The notes under the pieces are model-generated. The model was not told where the DNA came from. It searched no databases and worked only from the letters and a program-made list of their open reading frames with translations. This document shows, piece after piece, positions 12,510 through 25,500 of a DNA stretch of 64,000 nt; position 1 is the first letter of the stretch; each line of letters starts with the position of its first letter. Source of the DNA: Brugia malayi (taxonomy: Eukaryota; Nematoda; Chromadorea; Rhabditida; Onchocercidae). The position numbers and the translations under genes were made by a program. The stretch lies in assembly GCF_000002995.4 (NCBI RefSeq), contig NW_025062475.1, forward strand, positions 3,626,528 through 3,690,527, given 5' to 3'.

Positions 12510-14141
12510 AATATTTTCTTGCTTTCTAGGTTTTCAAATAAATATATAACATTTTGTGATAACAACTTACTTTTTGAATATGCAAAGTAATATTAAATTG
12601 AATTTTGGAAAATTTGTTTATTCTTTAATTTTATCTATTAAATTGATAGTTTCATTTTTTTTTTCTTTGATAATTTTGATTTCGTATAAAAAGTTACACA
12701 TATAAAATAATATTGAATTTCAATCTGAAAGATTAATTTTAATTCTAAAATGCAATGAATATTGAAAGAATTATTTAAAGATACCATTTTTAAATTTCAT
12801 TTTTTGTTGACATATTAGTATAATTTCAAATAGATGAAAAAATGATATGTATGACAGCAAAAAGGATAAAAAATTATTTTAAAAAGTACATTATTAGTGT
12901 ATGATTAATTTTAAAAATTCAATTAATATAATTAGTGTTGATTGAATTTTTTTTGGACTTTTTTAAAAGCATTTTTTTTGAAGTTTGAATTTGTTAAATC
13001 AAAAAAAAAATTTTTTTTTTCTTTAGAAAAATCAGATGTAATATAAGCACATACACACATATGTAAGTTTTTTTAACATATACATATTTTTTTTTATTCA
13101 TTATTAAAAACAAAAATCTGTTAGTGAAATTTTTTCAAAATTTTTATATGAAATGTTTCGCAGTTATTTATTTTTCATTTTTTGATTTTAAATTGATTTT
13201 TTTAATTTTAAAAGAGAAAAAAGAATATAATGGCAGATTGATAATGCATTGTTAATATATGAAAATGATATTATAGAATTGAAATTAATAAAATTGTTAG
13301 AATTATAAATGAAAAAAAACTTAGCATTCATTCATAATACAATGATAACAATTTACATTTATTGTAATACAGTTAAAAACCAGTGATAATGTTAAGATTA
13401 AAAGGAGAAAAATTATTGAAATTTAATGAAATTATTTGCATTCAAATAATTACTATTTAACTGTGATATTCAATGAAATTATTATTATTATCAAAAATAT
13501 AAATGAAAAAAGTACTGACATTATCATAACATAGTGATATCATTTGAGTATAAAAGAAATGAGAAAGAATGAATTATTGAATTAAAAAAAATGGTCAAAT
13601 GTTAATAAGTAAAAAAAAAAAATTTGTTTGAGGTATTTCATGAATTGAGTATTAATTATTTGTGACGAATTTTTATCTAAAAAAAAAAAAAAATATTAAT
13701 TAATCAATTTTGTGATAGTATGTTTACCTTCTTCATATCATTTTATATAATTTAGTATTTTATTTTTTTTTTTTTTTTGAAAAAATTATTTCTACCATTT
13801 GCATTAGTTCAATTCTTTTATATTAATGATATTAGTCTTTGCTATTTTATTTGAAATTATTTTTTTCTTTCATGAAGAAAAAAAGATTTAAATTTAATAA
13901 ATTTGTTATTAAAATTGAAATTATTTATTTCTAGTATGGTGATAATGAATTACAAGGAGCATGGAAACGAAGTAATGCAGAGCTTATCAATGGATTAATT
14001 GGGATGGATTTGGGAAAGTTAGCAAAAGCTGGTAAAAGGAGCCGCACATCATCGATGATAACAAATGATGAAAATATCAACAATGATATTCGATTTAAAA
14101 TGAATTTGAAAAAATTATTATCAAATCAGCGTCACTACTAA
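10208..14141 (+). CDS. pdf-1: Pigment-dispersing-factor neuropeptide precursor (PDF-1 type)
   Basis: Two exons, 10208-10318 and 13935-14141, join in phase 0 (donor ATG|GTGAGT, acceptor TTTCTAG) to give 105 residues. Residues 1-37 form a classic signal peptide: a basic segment with SKSTLR, the hydrophobic core TFLLLILTVTIAST, then FEFGELM. Exon 2 starts with YGDNELQGAW and a KR cleavage site (48-49). Next is a 20-residue peptide (50-69, SNAELINGLIGMDLGKLAKA), a Gly at 70 as amide donor, and a second KR (71-72). The peptide closely resembles C. elegans PDF-1, recalled as beginning SNAELINGLIGMDLGKL. In C. elegans PDF peptides activate PDFR-1, a secretin-family receptor, and modulate locomotion, roaming and male mate searching. 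The tail, residues 73-105, shows no second PDF copy. Alternative in-frame starts at 10214, 10217 and 10223 leave the signal core intact. Confidence 0.88.
11331..11413. repeat. 28-base direct repeat
   Basis: AACAAATATTGAAGTAAAT followed by a TATTTA box occurs at 11331-11358 and again at 11387-11413 with two mismatches. It is a local duplication inside the pdf-1 intron. Confidence 0.65.
12464..12508. repeat. (ATT)n microsatellite
   Basis: About 14-15 uninterrupted ATT units. Read on the minus strand it makes the poly-isoleucine run of a spurious 80-residue frame at 12323-12565. Confidence 0.9.
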
Positions 14142-14250
14142 CTGATAAACGTTTATTTTGCTTATCATTATTTATTCCAATAACAATATTATCATTATTA
14201 AATGATAACTTTTCCATTATTCATCCTTTACATGTTAGCATTTTTTGCAA

Positions 14251-14256
14251 AATAAA
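14251..14256 (+). terminator. pdf-1: Candidate polyadenylation signal of pdf-1
   Basis: AATAAA lies 110 bases after the pdf-1 stop codon and is the first canonical signal downstream. Confidence 0.5.
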
Positions 14257-15134
14257 TATATGATCACATAATGATAAAAAGAAAAATGATAATAATCGCT
14301 GAAAGATATTGATAATCATTTTATCATGAATTTTGTTCAAATAATTTAATTACATCAATTGTTTTGTTGAAGAATTAAATTAGTTTGATGAATGATGGAA
14401 CTTTTTATATGCTATCAATAAAGCTTATCATTTAATTTATCATAAGTCAATTAATAAGCGTTTCAATTTTTTTTTTTTTTAATTTGATTTGATAACTAGC
14501 AGCATTCAATTTCACGCGCAATAATTAATCATTTTGCTAAGGAATGATAAATGTGAGAAAGGCAACAATTTTCAAACATTAAACTGTTAAATGATTAAAA
14601 ATTAAACTGATACTAATGGTAGATAATAAAATGAATGAAGAAATCATCATTTTCCTTTTTCTTCTCTCTTAAATTGAATTATTTATTGATAACAACTGAT
14701 AAAGAAAAATATGCTAACTTATGATTTTAATCTTAATTATGGTATCAAATTGTGATTTTATTCTTTAATGTAATGATAATTTGACAGGATAATGATTTGA
14801 TGTTATCTGATGAAATTTAATTAATAATATGCTTAGATTTAATCAAAATTTAAATCAATGATACTCGTTTGCTCTTATCTAGCTTTGTTTAATCATTATG
14901 ATTATAGCAAAAAGAAAGATAACAGATCGATACACTAATTCTAATTATGTAAATTTTATTGTTATACTTTATTTGTAGCAATTATATTACTGAATCATAC
15001 GATATAAATGCATTGAATTTAACATCCATTTAATTGCTTTATTTCTAATTAAACGAAAAAGTGTAGTAATGCAATGAGAAATATTATTTACAAAATGAAA
15101 TGAAAATGAATACAATGGCAAATAGATTTCCAAC

Positions 15135-15260
15135 GAATAAATCAAATTGAATGTATTGAGTTGAATGGACCTGAATTGAAGTAAGTTGAACTGAAATAAA
15201 CTGAATTGAAATAGGCTAAAATGAAATAAATTGCAATAGAATAAAGTGAATTGAAATAAT
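15135..15260. repeat. Degenerate tandem repeat of a GAATTGAAATAA-like unit
   Basis: Units such as GAATTGAAGTAA, GAACTGAAATAA, GAATTGAAATAG, AAAATGAAATAA and GAATTGAAATAA follow one another with small shifts. The minus-strand translation (repeating FQF/LFQ) is a consequence of the repeat. Confidence 0.6.
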
Positions 15261-17643
15261 TTGAATTTTTTTAAAAAAAAAAAAAAAAGAAGGCAAATTA
15301 TCAGAAAATACATCAAATAAATAAATGAAATTACAAAAAAAAAAAAAAAGAAAAATGTATGAAAAAGAGTTTAAATTTGACTAATATAATATTGATAAAA
15401 ATTTATTTTTGATTATTTTTAAAGGAAGAAAAAATCAGCCTTGGATGCTTACTAATAAAAGTTTTACTAGAACTTTAACGAACGTATAAGAATTGAAAAT
15501 AAATGGTAATGAATAAAATTGATTTTTTTTTCAGGTGTTTTTATTTTAATCAAATCCATTTCTTTTTGAAATACAAAAAATTGGAAAAAAAATTTCAAAA
15601 TGAATAAAATAATTTAAAGGAAAAACGAACCACAAAATAAAACAAAGAAAAAAGATTTGAGTAATAATTGATGTGTAGGATATTTTCTATCATAATTTAA
15701 TAAAAAATTATTACAATCATTACTGTTATAACACTGCTAATGCTATTATTGAAATAATAATCGTTCTTTTTTTTTAAAAAAAAAAAAAAAAACTTTTCAA
15801 ATTTCCATTAAATAATAAGTACAAATACTTTTTCGTAATTTTTTGAATACTCATATTACAATTTTTAACCATTTCGTTTATTTATTTCTTTTTTTTTATG
15901 CTACTGAAATATTTTTATTATTTCTCATTCTACAAACAGATGAACTGAATTAAATTGATAAGCTTTTTTAAAACAAATTTATTTTACAAAGGATATAACG
16001 CAATATAAGAGTTACCCGAATATTTGAATATACTATTTCTTTTTTTCATCTTATTATTATTTATTTATTTATTATCATTATCACTATTATCATTCGTTAC
16101 TATTATTTTCAAAAGAAAATTAAAAAAAAGCAATGTGTGCCTAATTGATTTTTCCATCTATTCCTAATCTATAATTAAAATCTTACCCATCTCTTTGTCA
16201 ATGAAAGGAATCAATTTTATTTAAAACTTAGCAAATTCCATTATTCTTCTTTCATTCTTAAATATAAAATAAAACAAAATAAATTCAAAATATAAAAATG
16301 ATACTATTTAACAGATTTATGTAAAAATTTGCTCACATCATAGACTTATTTTCATTTCTTATTATTGGTTATTTTCATGAAATTTTTTTCCTTAAAATAA
16401 ATAGAGAAAAACTGCTTAGCATATGAATTGCGAATTTTGAATGTTCTTATTAAATCCATTCATTTTTAAAAATTCTTATAAAAAAAAAGTGTTCAAAAGT
16501 TATTTAAAGTAAAGTATGATACAAAGTTTAAAAAGAATGGAAAAAAAAAGAAACTATGTAAAACGAAAAATAGATAAAAATGAAAAGATAACAACAAACA
16601 GTGGAGATGAATGAATATTGTCTAAAATATTGACAAGAAAAAAGAAAATTAAATTTATACATTTAAAGATTATGAAACAACAATTTCGATGTAATAATTG
16701 CAATAAAACAATTGTAAAAGATTATTAAGAAATATAGTAGAAGAGGAATTTTATGAAGAAAGTACATATAAGAGGTAAAGAGAATGCTGAATAATTTTTT
16801 AATATTATTTTACTAAAAAAGAAAAAAGCTTGATTCATTAAGAAATTTTCTTTACAGCCTCTTTTCTTAATCACTACTAAAGATATTCTATTTATTTCAA
16901 TTAAACTATTTATGATTTTAATATTCTGTTATACTTTATCAATAAAATGATAATATCAAATATACTATGTGTTTTAATCATTATCAATTATATAGTTTTT
17001 CCATTTTGCACTAAGTGCCGGAAGAAAAAAAAAAAAAACGAAATGCTGCTTGTATTTAATGAAATATATGAAATGAAGCGTTATTTTAATTTGAATCAAG
17101 ATATTCTTGTTTTTGACAATAATCCAAATATTTAAGTTTTGATAATAATTGTAATAAGGAAGTAAAGCGTACGTATTATCACTGTACTTTACTTAATGCA
17201 TAAACAGTAGAAGTAAATCTTTTATTAAATGCTTCATTGGTTTTTAAATTGATTTCAACCATTTTTGAAACAGAAACATGTATGCCCATCATTTCTTGAA
17301 ATACAAATAACGAACATGTCATATAACATAACAAAATACAAAAAGAAGGAAATGTTTGAGCTGAACTAAAAAAAAAATTATTTTTTCACGAATTTCGCAA
17401 AAAAGTTGAATAGCAAAAAAGAAATTAGCTCAACAGAAATGAAAAAATATTTCATATTTTTTCTTTCTTTCATTCCCTAAGAAATTCAAAAAAGTAACGA
17501 CTACTCATCACTTATGCAAGTCTTTCATACAGTATTAACAGATCTAAGTGAATAAAGAGTGGATTCGACTTTATCCTTCTGTAATTGATCACCAGAAATC
17601 TTATCATTTAAGTTTTTCCTAAGAAATAAAACTAAAAAATCCA

Positions 17644-17649
17644 TTTATT
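17644..17649 (-). terminator. mrpl-44: Candidate polyadenylation signal of MRPL44
   Basis: TTTATT on the plus strand reads AATAAA on the minus strand, about 65 bases after the MRPL44 stop. Confidence 0.5.
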
Positions 17650-17714
17650 TTGGATTTAATAATAGCCGACAAAGCAGCCATAAATGAATATAAACAACAG
17701 AAGAACAAAACAAT

Positions 17715-20700
17715 TCAACATATCTGATAAATTTTGGGTTTGTTGATATAACGAAAACTTCGTTTACCAAACGTCCCACGCGAAAATTTATGTCGTAATC
17801 GTCGTCGCAATGGAATACCAACCTGAAAAATTCAATATGATCGAAAATGTTTTCAGTTATTTTAAGCTGTAAAAAATATTAAAAATAAATTTACAACACA
17901 TGCATTTAACTTGCATTGCATTAACATAATTTTTTGTAAATTGAAAAAGATAAATCTGATCTTTCAACTTCTATTCAAAATTGTGATAAATAAGCTATTT
18001 AAATCAACAAATCAAGGTTACCATAGAAGAAAACATTAACAGTTCACAATTTTGGAATTTTTCAAAATTTTGCAAAAATATGTACGTCAGGTGAAATTTT
18101 TTTTTTTTTGTATTGCAATGTTTAATTTTCTCATTATAAATGAAACGAATACTTTGAAAACCATTTATTTCAAAAAAAAAAAAAAATGAATAATCAACAT
18201 AAAACCAATTAATACTTACTACAGCTTCAATTTCTTTCTTGTACCTCAAAGCCACTTCTTTCACGTTGATCGGTTCTTGCTCTTTCTCCAAATCAACAAA
18301 TTTTAATATTAGGCTGCAAAAAAGGCAGTTTAATTTATAATAGCACAACTTAAGATGCAAATCAAAAAAAATGACAAAGTAACTGAAATGTGAACCACTA
18401 CACGTCTATATCTCAAAAGATTTAATTATCGTTCTTTAGGATTATTAACAAGCGTTTATGTATAGGTAAAAGTGATTTTTAATTTTAATAATTCGATTTT
18501 TCTCAGCATCAATTGCTCTATGGCTCTATGTAATCTCTTTATTTCCCTTTATAATTATTTAATTCTGGCAGTAAACACTATGATTTGATTAGAAATTCAC
18601 TGATTTATCAATGAATTTGAATGACATTTTAAGAAAAAAGGAAAGCTGTCAAAATCAAAAAATAATAACCTAGGACCACAAATATCTTGCAGAGAATAAT
18701 GCGATTTATTGAAAGAATCAAGATTATTGAGCGAATCAAGCTCATTAAATGGAAACTTCTTATCTGCTGTAACTCCCCAACATCGCATCAATGCATCCAT
18801 AGCGGCCATATCGACTGCTATAGATATCGTTTCACCAGGACCTTTAGATATTTTGTTAAAAATACAAAAAGTAACATATTTAAAATAGAGAGCTTTAAAA
18901 ACAATTATAATGCTAACTGAATATCTACATAAATAATCAAAAAATAAAAGGATAAGAAAGTTTGTAAAAGAGGTTTACTTCCTTGTGAGCAAGCCAATTG
19001 ACCTGACCCTTTATTCTTCCTCCCTCAATCCCCTTGTATTTGTCCTTATTACTAAGAATTAAGTATCGGAAACTTCAAAAAAGAAGTGAACATCAAAAGG
19101 ATTTGAAGATCGCACTAGTACCATAAATCAACAAATGCATAAAATATGCTGTTCATTTATTTGATCTGCGCTTATTGCCCCATGAACTTGTCACATCTAG
19201 GGGTCAAAAAGTGCCGTATGGAAAGTAGTTGTCTTTTTTCCATGATGAACAATTGACTCTGACTGTTTGACTAAGAAATCTGAAGTAGAAACCATTTTAA
19301 CAAATAATTCTATAAATGACAAATTATTTGTCAATTTAATCCCTTACGCAGTGTTTCTGACTATTGTCAAAAAAGCGACAGTTGAGCCATTGCTAAGGAT
19401 GTTAGCTTTTTAAGGCTTTTATCTATTCCGTACATCGATTATTCACGCAAAGTACTATAAATTGCATCAAAGTCTTGCTATCACTATACCTTATAAGACA
19501 AATTTCAAACAAATTGAAGATGACACAGATATATTTTCTATGAATCTGGATGTAATAAAAATATGCTCCCTCTCTCTCTTTAAAAACGAAATAGATTTCA
19601 ATAACACGAAGAAATCTTACATTAAGTATTAAAATTAAAACCAAAAGGTTAATAGTCAATTTATATTTGTAATCGATCTTACAATATAATAAATCTTGTT
19701 TAAAGAATGGGAAAACGCTCTAAGTTGTCAATTTGAAAGCCAAAACATTTCAATTCAGATAAACTAAAACTATGCTGATAAGTATACAGTTAAATATAAA
19801 ATAGAGTTACAACTCTACCAAAAATAGAACTGATTTACATAAGCTAACTTTCAGAAATATTTTTTCCCAGCTATAAAATATTCATATTTATGACAATAAA
19901 TACAATCTTAGGAGATAACTCACCAAAATTCATTGCTAAAGTTATGCAAAGATTAATAAATTACTAAAAATATGATGCGAAATTTCCTTAACCCAGTTAT
20001 CAAATTAAAATTTCTCAAACCTCATTATTCATCTGCAAACGTCTTTACAATAAAGGTGGAATAAATACTGGAACTGAAGATTCGTATCAAGTCACCTCTT
20101 CATGTAAATTTACAAACAATCGGAAAGTAGTTGCAGTGGAAATTTATATTAAAAGTTAAACTCTATTGGTAAAAGAATTAATGTATCGATTTGAAATTCT
20201 CCCCTCGAGGTCCTTCTATCTTTGATTATTAAGTATTTTGTCATCTTCATTTTTGCTTCCAATTTGCAACATTGTTAATTCAATTCCTTACCAGAGTCAC
20301 TTATTGTAATCGCTTGCAAAGAATAATAAAATAGTACCGTATTAAAACACTAAAGTAGTGAACCAAAAATTTACAATTTAAAATTGAAAAAGAAAAATTT
20401 AAAAAGAAATTCAGAATAGAATTTGAATCCGGAATTTAAAATCAGTTATCTAACTCACTACCTTAATCATTTTATTTGTGATTATTTATTTGACTATTCT
20501 ATTCATAATACTGGTATACTCTGCAATGAGATCTTTTTATCATCTCATCAACCTCTATAAAGTCTAACATAATACTCGATTGGTTTCTTCACACTGCAAT
20601 CATTTTACTGCATCATTCCATCTGAACCATAAACTGATGATCTTCCTCACATATGTTTTCGAAGATTTTATTTTACCTATTACCGATCTTATTATACTTA

Positions 20701-22502
20701 TAGATTTTTTTTACTGCATAAATAACTAACGCTTTGTAATAAAAGCAGTCACTAAAATTTTGGAAAGAGAAACTTTGAAGCAATAAATTTAAATATTAAC
20801 CTTGTCCAATAAGTTTTTTATTAGCATAGATTCCAGCAATAAATACTGGTTCAGCACTAATTTCACCGGCAGAACGCAACAAACGGGGTTCTATTTCCAT
20901 ACCACTTCTGGAAGACATAAAACACCGAAGTACTGCAAGTGGTTCCGCTAATGGGAACACCTCCTCGATATCCAAATCAACCAGTTGTGCCATAACTACA
21001 TTTCGGATTAAAGCAATGGCTCTGTAATTTCTTTCAATCAATTCATAGCAATAATCTTTATTCTGCAGATAACAAGTATCTTATATACTTAAAGATTTCA
21101 TTCGTTATCAAATGAAGACTACTGAGTTATAAATACCATGGTAGGATGTCTTCTGATATTAATAAAATCGTCATATCTTCAAATGTTTAAAAAACTCCCT
21201 AATACTTTTATCACTTTCTTAAAAATCTCAACATTTTGGACCTCATTACTAAATTTTGCTTATGGTTAAAAAATCTAAAAATACGGTTTTACGGTTAATA
21301 TCACTAACGGATGAAAGTTTGTCCATCTTCTTTCTAAATAAAATTTACAAAACGGCCATCACGTATCATATTTTAAAGCACAGAGTTTACCTTTCATATG
21401 GTAATGCTGCGATAAGAGCTTTAAAAGCATTACATAAAGAAACGTTCGACGGTGGGAATTCGGCAGTACGGATCAAATTATTGATACCCAAATAAGTAGC
21501 CAAATTAGCGATCTGTTCATCAGCAGTTAGTTTCAAAGCTAAACTAATGATGAGTTCCTCTGGAGCATTAAGCAGGCCGTATCGCAAGTATGCACAGGTA
21601 CTCTTCCATAAAAGTTCATTCCCTGTAGTTTATTGTTTATCATATTCAACTGAACAGTAATCTAGGTTCACAATAATAAGCATAATTTATGAGAGAATAA
21701 AGAAAATTTTCAAGTTATATGATCAAAGCAATTGTTTGATGCGCATTAACAAATCCAATTATTTAATAGCTATCCAATTTTCCTCTACTCATATAGCAGT
21801 TAAACACTATTCCTCAATCATTTTTGGATAGCAACGGATAATTTTTAAATTTTTTTTTTTGAAAAATTTTCTAAACTTTCATTTCGTTCATTCTGAATTT
21901 TACAATATTTACAGAAACAAAGCAATGCTAACCAAGTTGAATAAGTTGTTTGTTATGCTCCTTTATTTCATAACTTTCTTGTTTGCTCGGCTGAGCATTC
22001 GATGATTCCTCCGCTATATCAGCTCGTTGGTAGAAGGAACTATCGGTTAGTGCTCGTATTAGCACATCCTTATCCGTTTCTGGAGCATCAATTCGATGGC
22101 CAAATGCATAAATTTCAGAATCGTAATTCCTTTAATTAAAATGATCTTTGTGGTTCAAAAACCTTCCTTAACCTTTTTCTGTCTTTATTTTTCCCCTAAA
22201 TCCTTCAAGTGAAAGGAACAAAAATTCAAAAAATGAGTAATGAGACAAAAAAAAAGAGTATTTGTAAACAATGAGATATATCTAAAGACCTTAATAAGCT
22301 AGACTTAATAAGCTAAAACACTGTGTGTGAATGAAAAAGGTATAAATGACAGGATGCAATGCTAAGGGTCAGCATCATACCAATTAGGATATGCAGATCG
22401 ACTTAATAAAGGTTCAGCTCCAGCTAACATTCGTCGATGATATAAATCTTTTAAATATGGCCTTTCCCATCTTGCTCGGATAAATCGACCTTTAAATGTC
22501 AT
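17715..22502 (-). CDS. mrpl-44: Large ribosomal subunit protein mL44 (MRPL44), mitochondrial
   Basis: Seven exons on the minus strand: 22502-22381, 22129-21933, 21622-21391, 21062-20801, 18841-18670, 18313-18220, 17822-17715; about 395 residues. The block [20 protein letters not shown] matches the human MRPL44 block [20 protein letters not shown]. A degenerate RNase III-like domain follows. The dsRNA-binding region is seen in [17 protein letters not shown] and [23 protein letters not shown] (human LYFVGLYCDKKLIAEG / [23 protein letters not shown]). The family is a structural protein of the mitochondrial large subunit. The C-terminus is extended and basic ([19 protein letters not shown]). Oddity: exon 3 ends in phase 2 (GAAAG|GTAAAC) while exon 4 reads only in phase 0, so one base is missing; a microexon or assembly indel is possible. 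The start at 22502 has a short basic leader, and a further targeting exon is possible. Confidence 0.85.
18842..20800 (-). other. Large MRPL44 intron, no nested gene seen
   Basis: A two-kilobase intron between exons 4 and 5. Minus-strand frames such as 19423-19659 are hydrophobic and unremarkable. Confidence 0.5.
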
Positions 22503-25500
22503 ATGCCAATACAATTAACAGTTTAAATATGCTTTGCTTATTTCTTAATAATTATTTGAGCAATACTTATGAATTAGAATTTTCTAGAGATTTTTCTATC
22601 ACTTCACAATCCCTAATATCTTTTTTTTTTTATCTTAAATGAATAGCTATCAATTTATAGTACAAATAAAATATGAAATAAAATTTGATGAGAATTATTT
22701 ATTGTTTCAGATATAAACTTCAACAACATCATATCGGTGACCTTTACATATAGCTTATATTATTACATTTGAAACTACTACATTCACGAACTTTAAAAAC
22801 TTCTAAATTTTATTAATTTGCATTAATCTTATAAAAAAGTCTTAATAAAGTGAAATGTAACATTAAAATTAAATCTAACAGATGAAATTTGAATTGGAAA
22901 AAATTTAAACAGGAAAAACTTACAAAATATTGATAACACTGGCCTTTTTGTAACAGATAACAATGATGATATTAGTGATATCATAAATGATAAAAGCCTA
23001 GCTGCAAGCGCTCTTCCATTAATTTAATATCATTGGCATCACCAAACGAAACAGCTGAATGCCGTAAAATTTATTAAATTAAGGCAGCGGATAACCCGGG
23101 AAAGAGGGAATTTATATAGATTCAAAAATTAGTTATACCGTGGATAGCTTGAGAACGAGTGGAATGATGGAGTGCCGACGATTGTTAGATAATTTCATAG
23201 GTAATGAGAGGATCTACTGCTGTTGAAACTCTTACTATTACTATGATAGCATAATTTGAAGTAATTATTGAAATATAATTGAAGATTGAAATGTATAGCT
23301 GTACAAGCTCGCATGACTCTTTTGTTTTTTGTCACAAATTTTACAGGAAAATGTATCGGTTAGGCGTGCTTTACAATGATTTCAACAAAAGACATTATCA
23401 GTTCAAATGATGCGTATATCAGAAAGGATTAATTTATTATTATTTTGTTTCTTTTATTTCTTATTTTTTAAGCAAAACGAAATTTCTGAAATAGATTCAG
23501 TGTATGAAGGAAAAAAGTAATGTAATACATATATTTATTTACTGTTTAATTCATTTTGCATCAAATTTGATTGTTCCATTATTTAATTTTTGTGGAATGA
23601 CATTGATATTTGTCCCTTTTTTCTATTTTACTTTTTATTATTGCTAACATTTTCCACATATTTGATATAAATGAAAAATGGTATAAAAGCAAATCGTTTA
23701 CATTATGATTTGCTTCTATAAGATTTTAGTTATTTAGTTATTTACGACAACTTATGTCCCAGTACTGGAAGTATACAATTTGCAATATAATGCATCACAT
23801 TTCAATAATGTCGAATGTATCGTAACCGTATATCATGTTCCGAATATGCCGGATCTGACGATATGTGACATTTCATAGAAATGTTGGTTCTGTCGTCATA
23901 TGTGTCGCATCATTTCCTCTTACTCGAAAATTCTATTTGTGTTTTCGTGTAGTGCCGCATGATAAATCCAACGGTGTGATGCATCGCTTTATAAGAATAC
24001 CAATCCATGATCTCCTAAGACAATTTCATCAAATCGAATCCTTTACTACAGCTGCCTTATGCAGTAATTGAAGCAGATACTAAAGTTATCACAAAACAAT
24101 AAATTTTGATTTAAAATTGTTTTTCTGGTGTACAGCGATAATTCAGCCGTCAGCATAATAACAGAGACAATCACACTGAAACTATTTCGATTAGGTCAGA
24201 GGTCGTACATATATGAACTTCTGCCTATTGTAACCATGGTCATTCAAATACCATCTCTACGGTAGTAGGATTCTCTATCACTTCAGCAATTAGAGGAGAT
24301 TCATTTGGTGTCAACTTTAAATGCATTGTATGGTCATTATAGCTTCAATGACAAGGAAAATAGTATATGAGAGAGTTTTACGATGTGGATTGTCGGTTTG
24401 GATAATGAAACAAGAGGAGGAGACAACCATTTTAAATTTCTATCCCGCTCGTACCCTCCAATAGACATCTATTTTCTTTTCTATATCTTTGAGGTTACAA
24501 CGAAATCTTTATATGAGGTTTTCTCTACCAATACACCGTTCTCTTTCTTCAACATTTGCCGCTCTGTTTCTCCCTCAGAACCAAACCTCGAGGTTACTTT
24601 CACCTATATGTCGATTCATATATGTCATCATAGACATCATCGCAGAAAAGAAAGCAATATGTTGTTGCAAGTGTCTGAATGACAGCAAGGAAAAAAAAAA
24701 TTGCATATGAAACGCCCTCATTCTGACCTTTACCTTTGAATCACACTCTAATATATCTATCATTTTGTTGACCTCTATATTTTACACACTTCATTGTTGC
24801 TGTCTTACTCCAGTCGAGACTGACCTCAATCGATATCTATTTGCGGATGTTGCAGCTCTTCACAAATCACTCATTTGAATATAGTAACAAATATGTGAAA
24901 CTCTTTTATAAGATGGAAATTCATTCTCGAACTATTTGTAAAATAATGTTTTGTATTCAAATCATCTCAAAATGAAGAATATGAATGAAGAAATTTCTAC
25001 AAATATTTGGTTATTCATAATGTGTAACTTACATGATACTTAGACCTTTCTTTGTAAAATAAATGAGAAAAAGCAAGATAGTTTATTGTATTTATGGTAA
25101 TAATTATTCCTTTTTTTCTTTTCTTTCTATGTGAAAAAATTTTCGTGATTTAATTCAAGAAAACTTCAGGATGTAAAAATAATAATGAATATTTTAATGT
25201 CATAATCCCATTATGAACAATATTTCAGTGAGGTGTATCGATCATACCCATATTGACCCAGACAGTCAATTGTAATGAGTGATCCAGTAGCGACAGCAAC
25301 ATCATTCTATGAATTATTATTAGAATGACTTGACCCTGAATGGGTATTTTTGGTAAGTGATAGGTCATACAAATCATTACGAAATTTTTCTCAAAAAAAA
25401 AAAAAGAAAAGAGAAAAAAAGAAAAAAACAATGAAGCAGACATATTAACTTATAATTATGATACTTTATTTCCTTCTATCCTCTCATTAAATATATTTCT

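Larger units (their letters stand above)
10319..13934 (+). other. pdf-1 intron, 3.6 kb, extremely AT-rich
   Basis: It separates the signal-peptide exon from the peptide exon. The sequence is dominated by A/T runs, an (ATT)n microsatellite and local duplications. No coding exon with plausible codon use was found on either strand. Confidence 0.6.
14142..17714. other. Intergenic region between pdf-1 and MRPL44 (convergent)
   Basis: This holds the 3' flanks of two convergent genes. It is strongly AT-rich with homopolymer runs and a degenerate minisatellite at 15135-15260. Small open frames at 14987-15316 (-) and 16947-17135 (+) show only low-complexity composition and are not called. Confidence 0.55.

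Noticed and set aside
12323..12565. 80-codon minus-strand frame with poly-isoleucine
   Set aside because: It is the translation of an (ATT)n microsatellite.
13935..14141. Considered an alternative C-terminal exon of the LRRFIP gene (phase 0 compatible)
   Set aside because: The content is a PDF peptide flanked by KR sites, and the signal-peptide exon at 10208 gives a complete precursor.
14987..15316. 109-codon minus-strand frame
   Set aside because: Composed of a degenerate tandem repeat and a poly-A run; the repetitive FQF/LFQ translation has no gene-like features.
22980..23060. Minus-strand frame containing HSAVSFGDANDIKLMEERLQ
   Set aside because: About 30 codons with no good acceptor or partner exon; not recognised.
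23145..23207. Minus-strand exon-like sequence MKLSNNRRHSIIPLVLKLST with a GTATAA donor, a possible mitochondrial presequence for MRPL44
   Set aside because: It ends in phase 0, and no phase-0 acceptor without a stop exists before the MRPL44 start exon; the only nearby acceptor would need phase 1.
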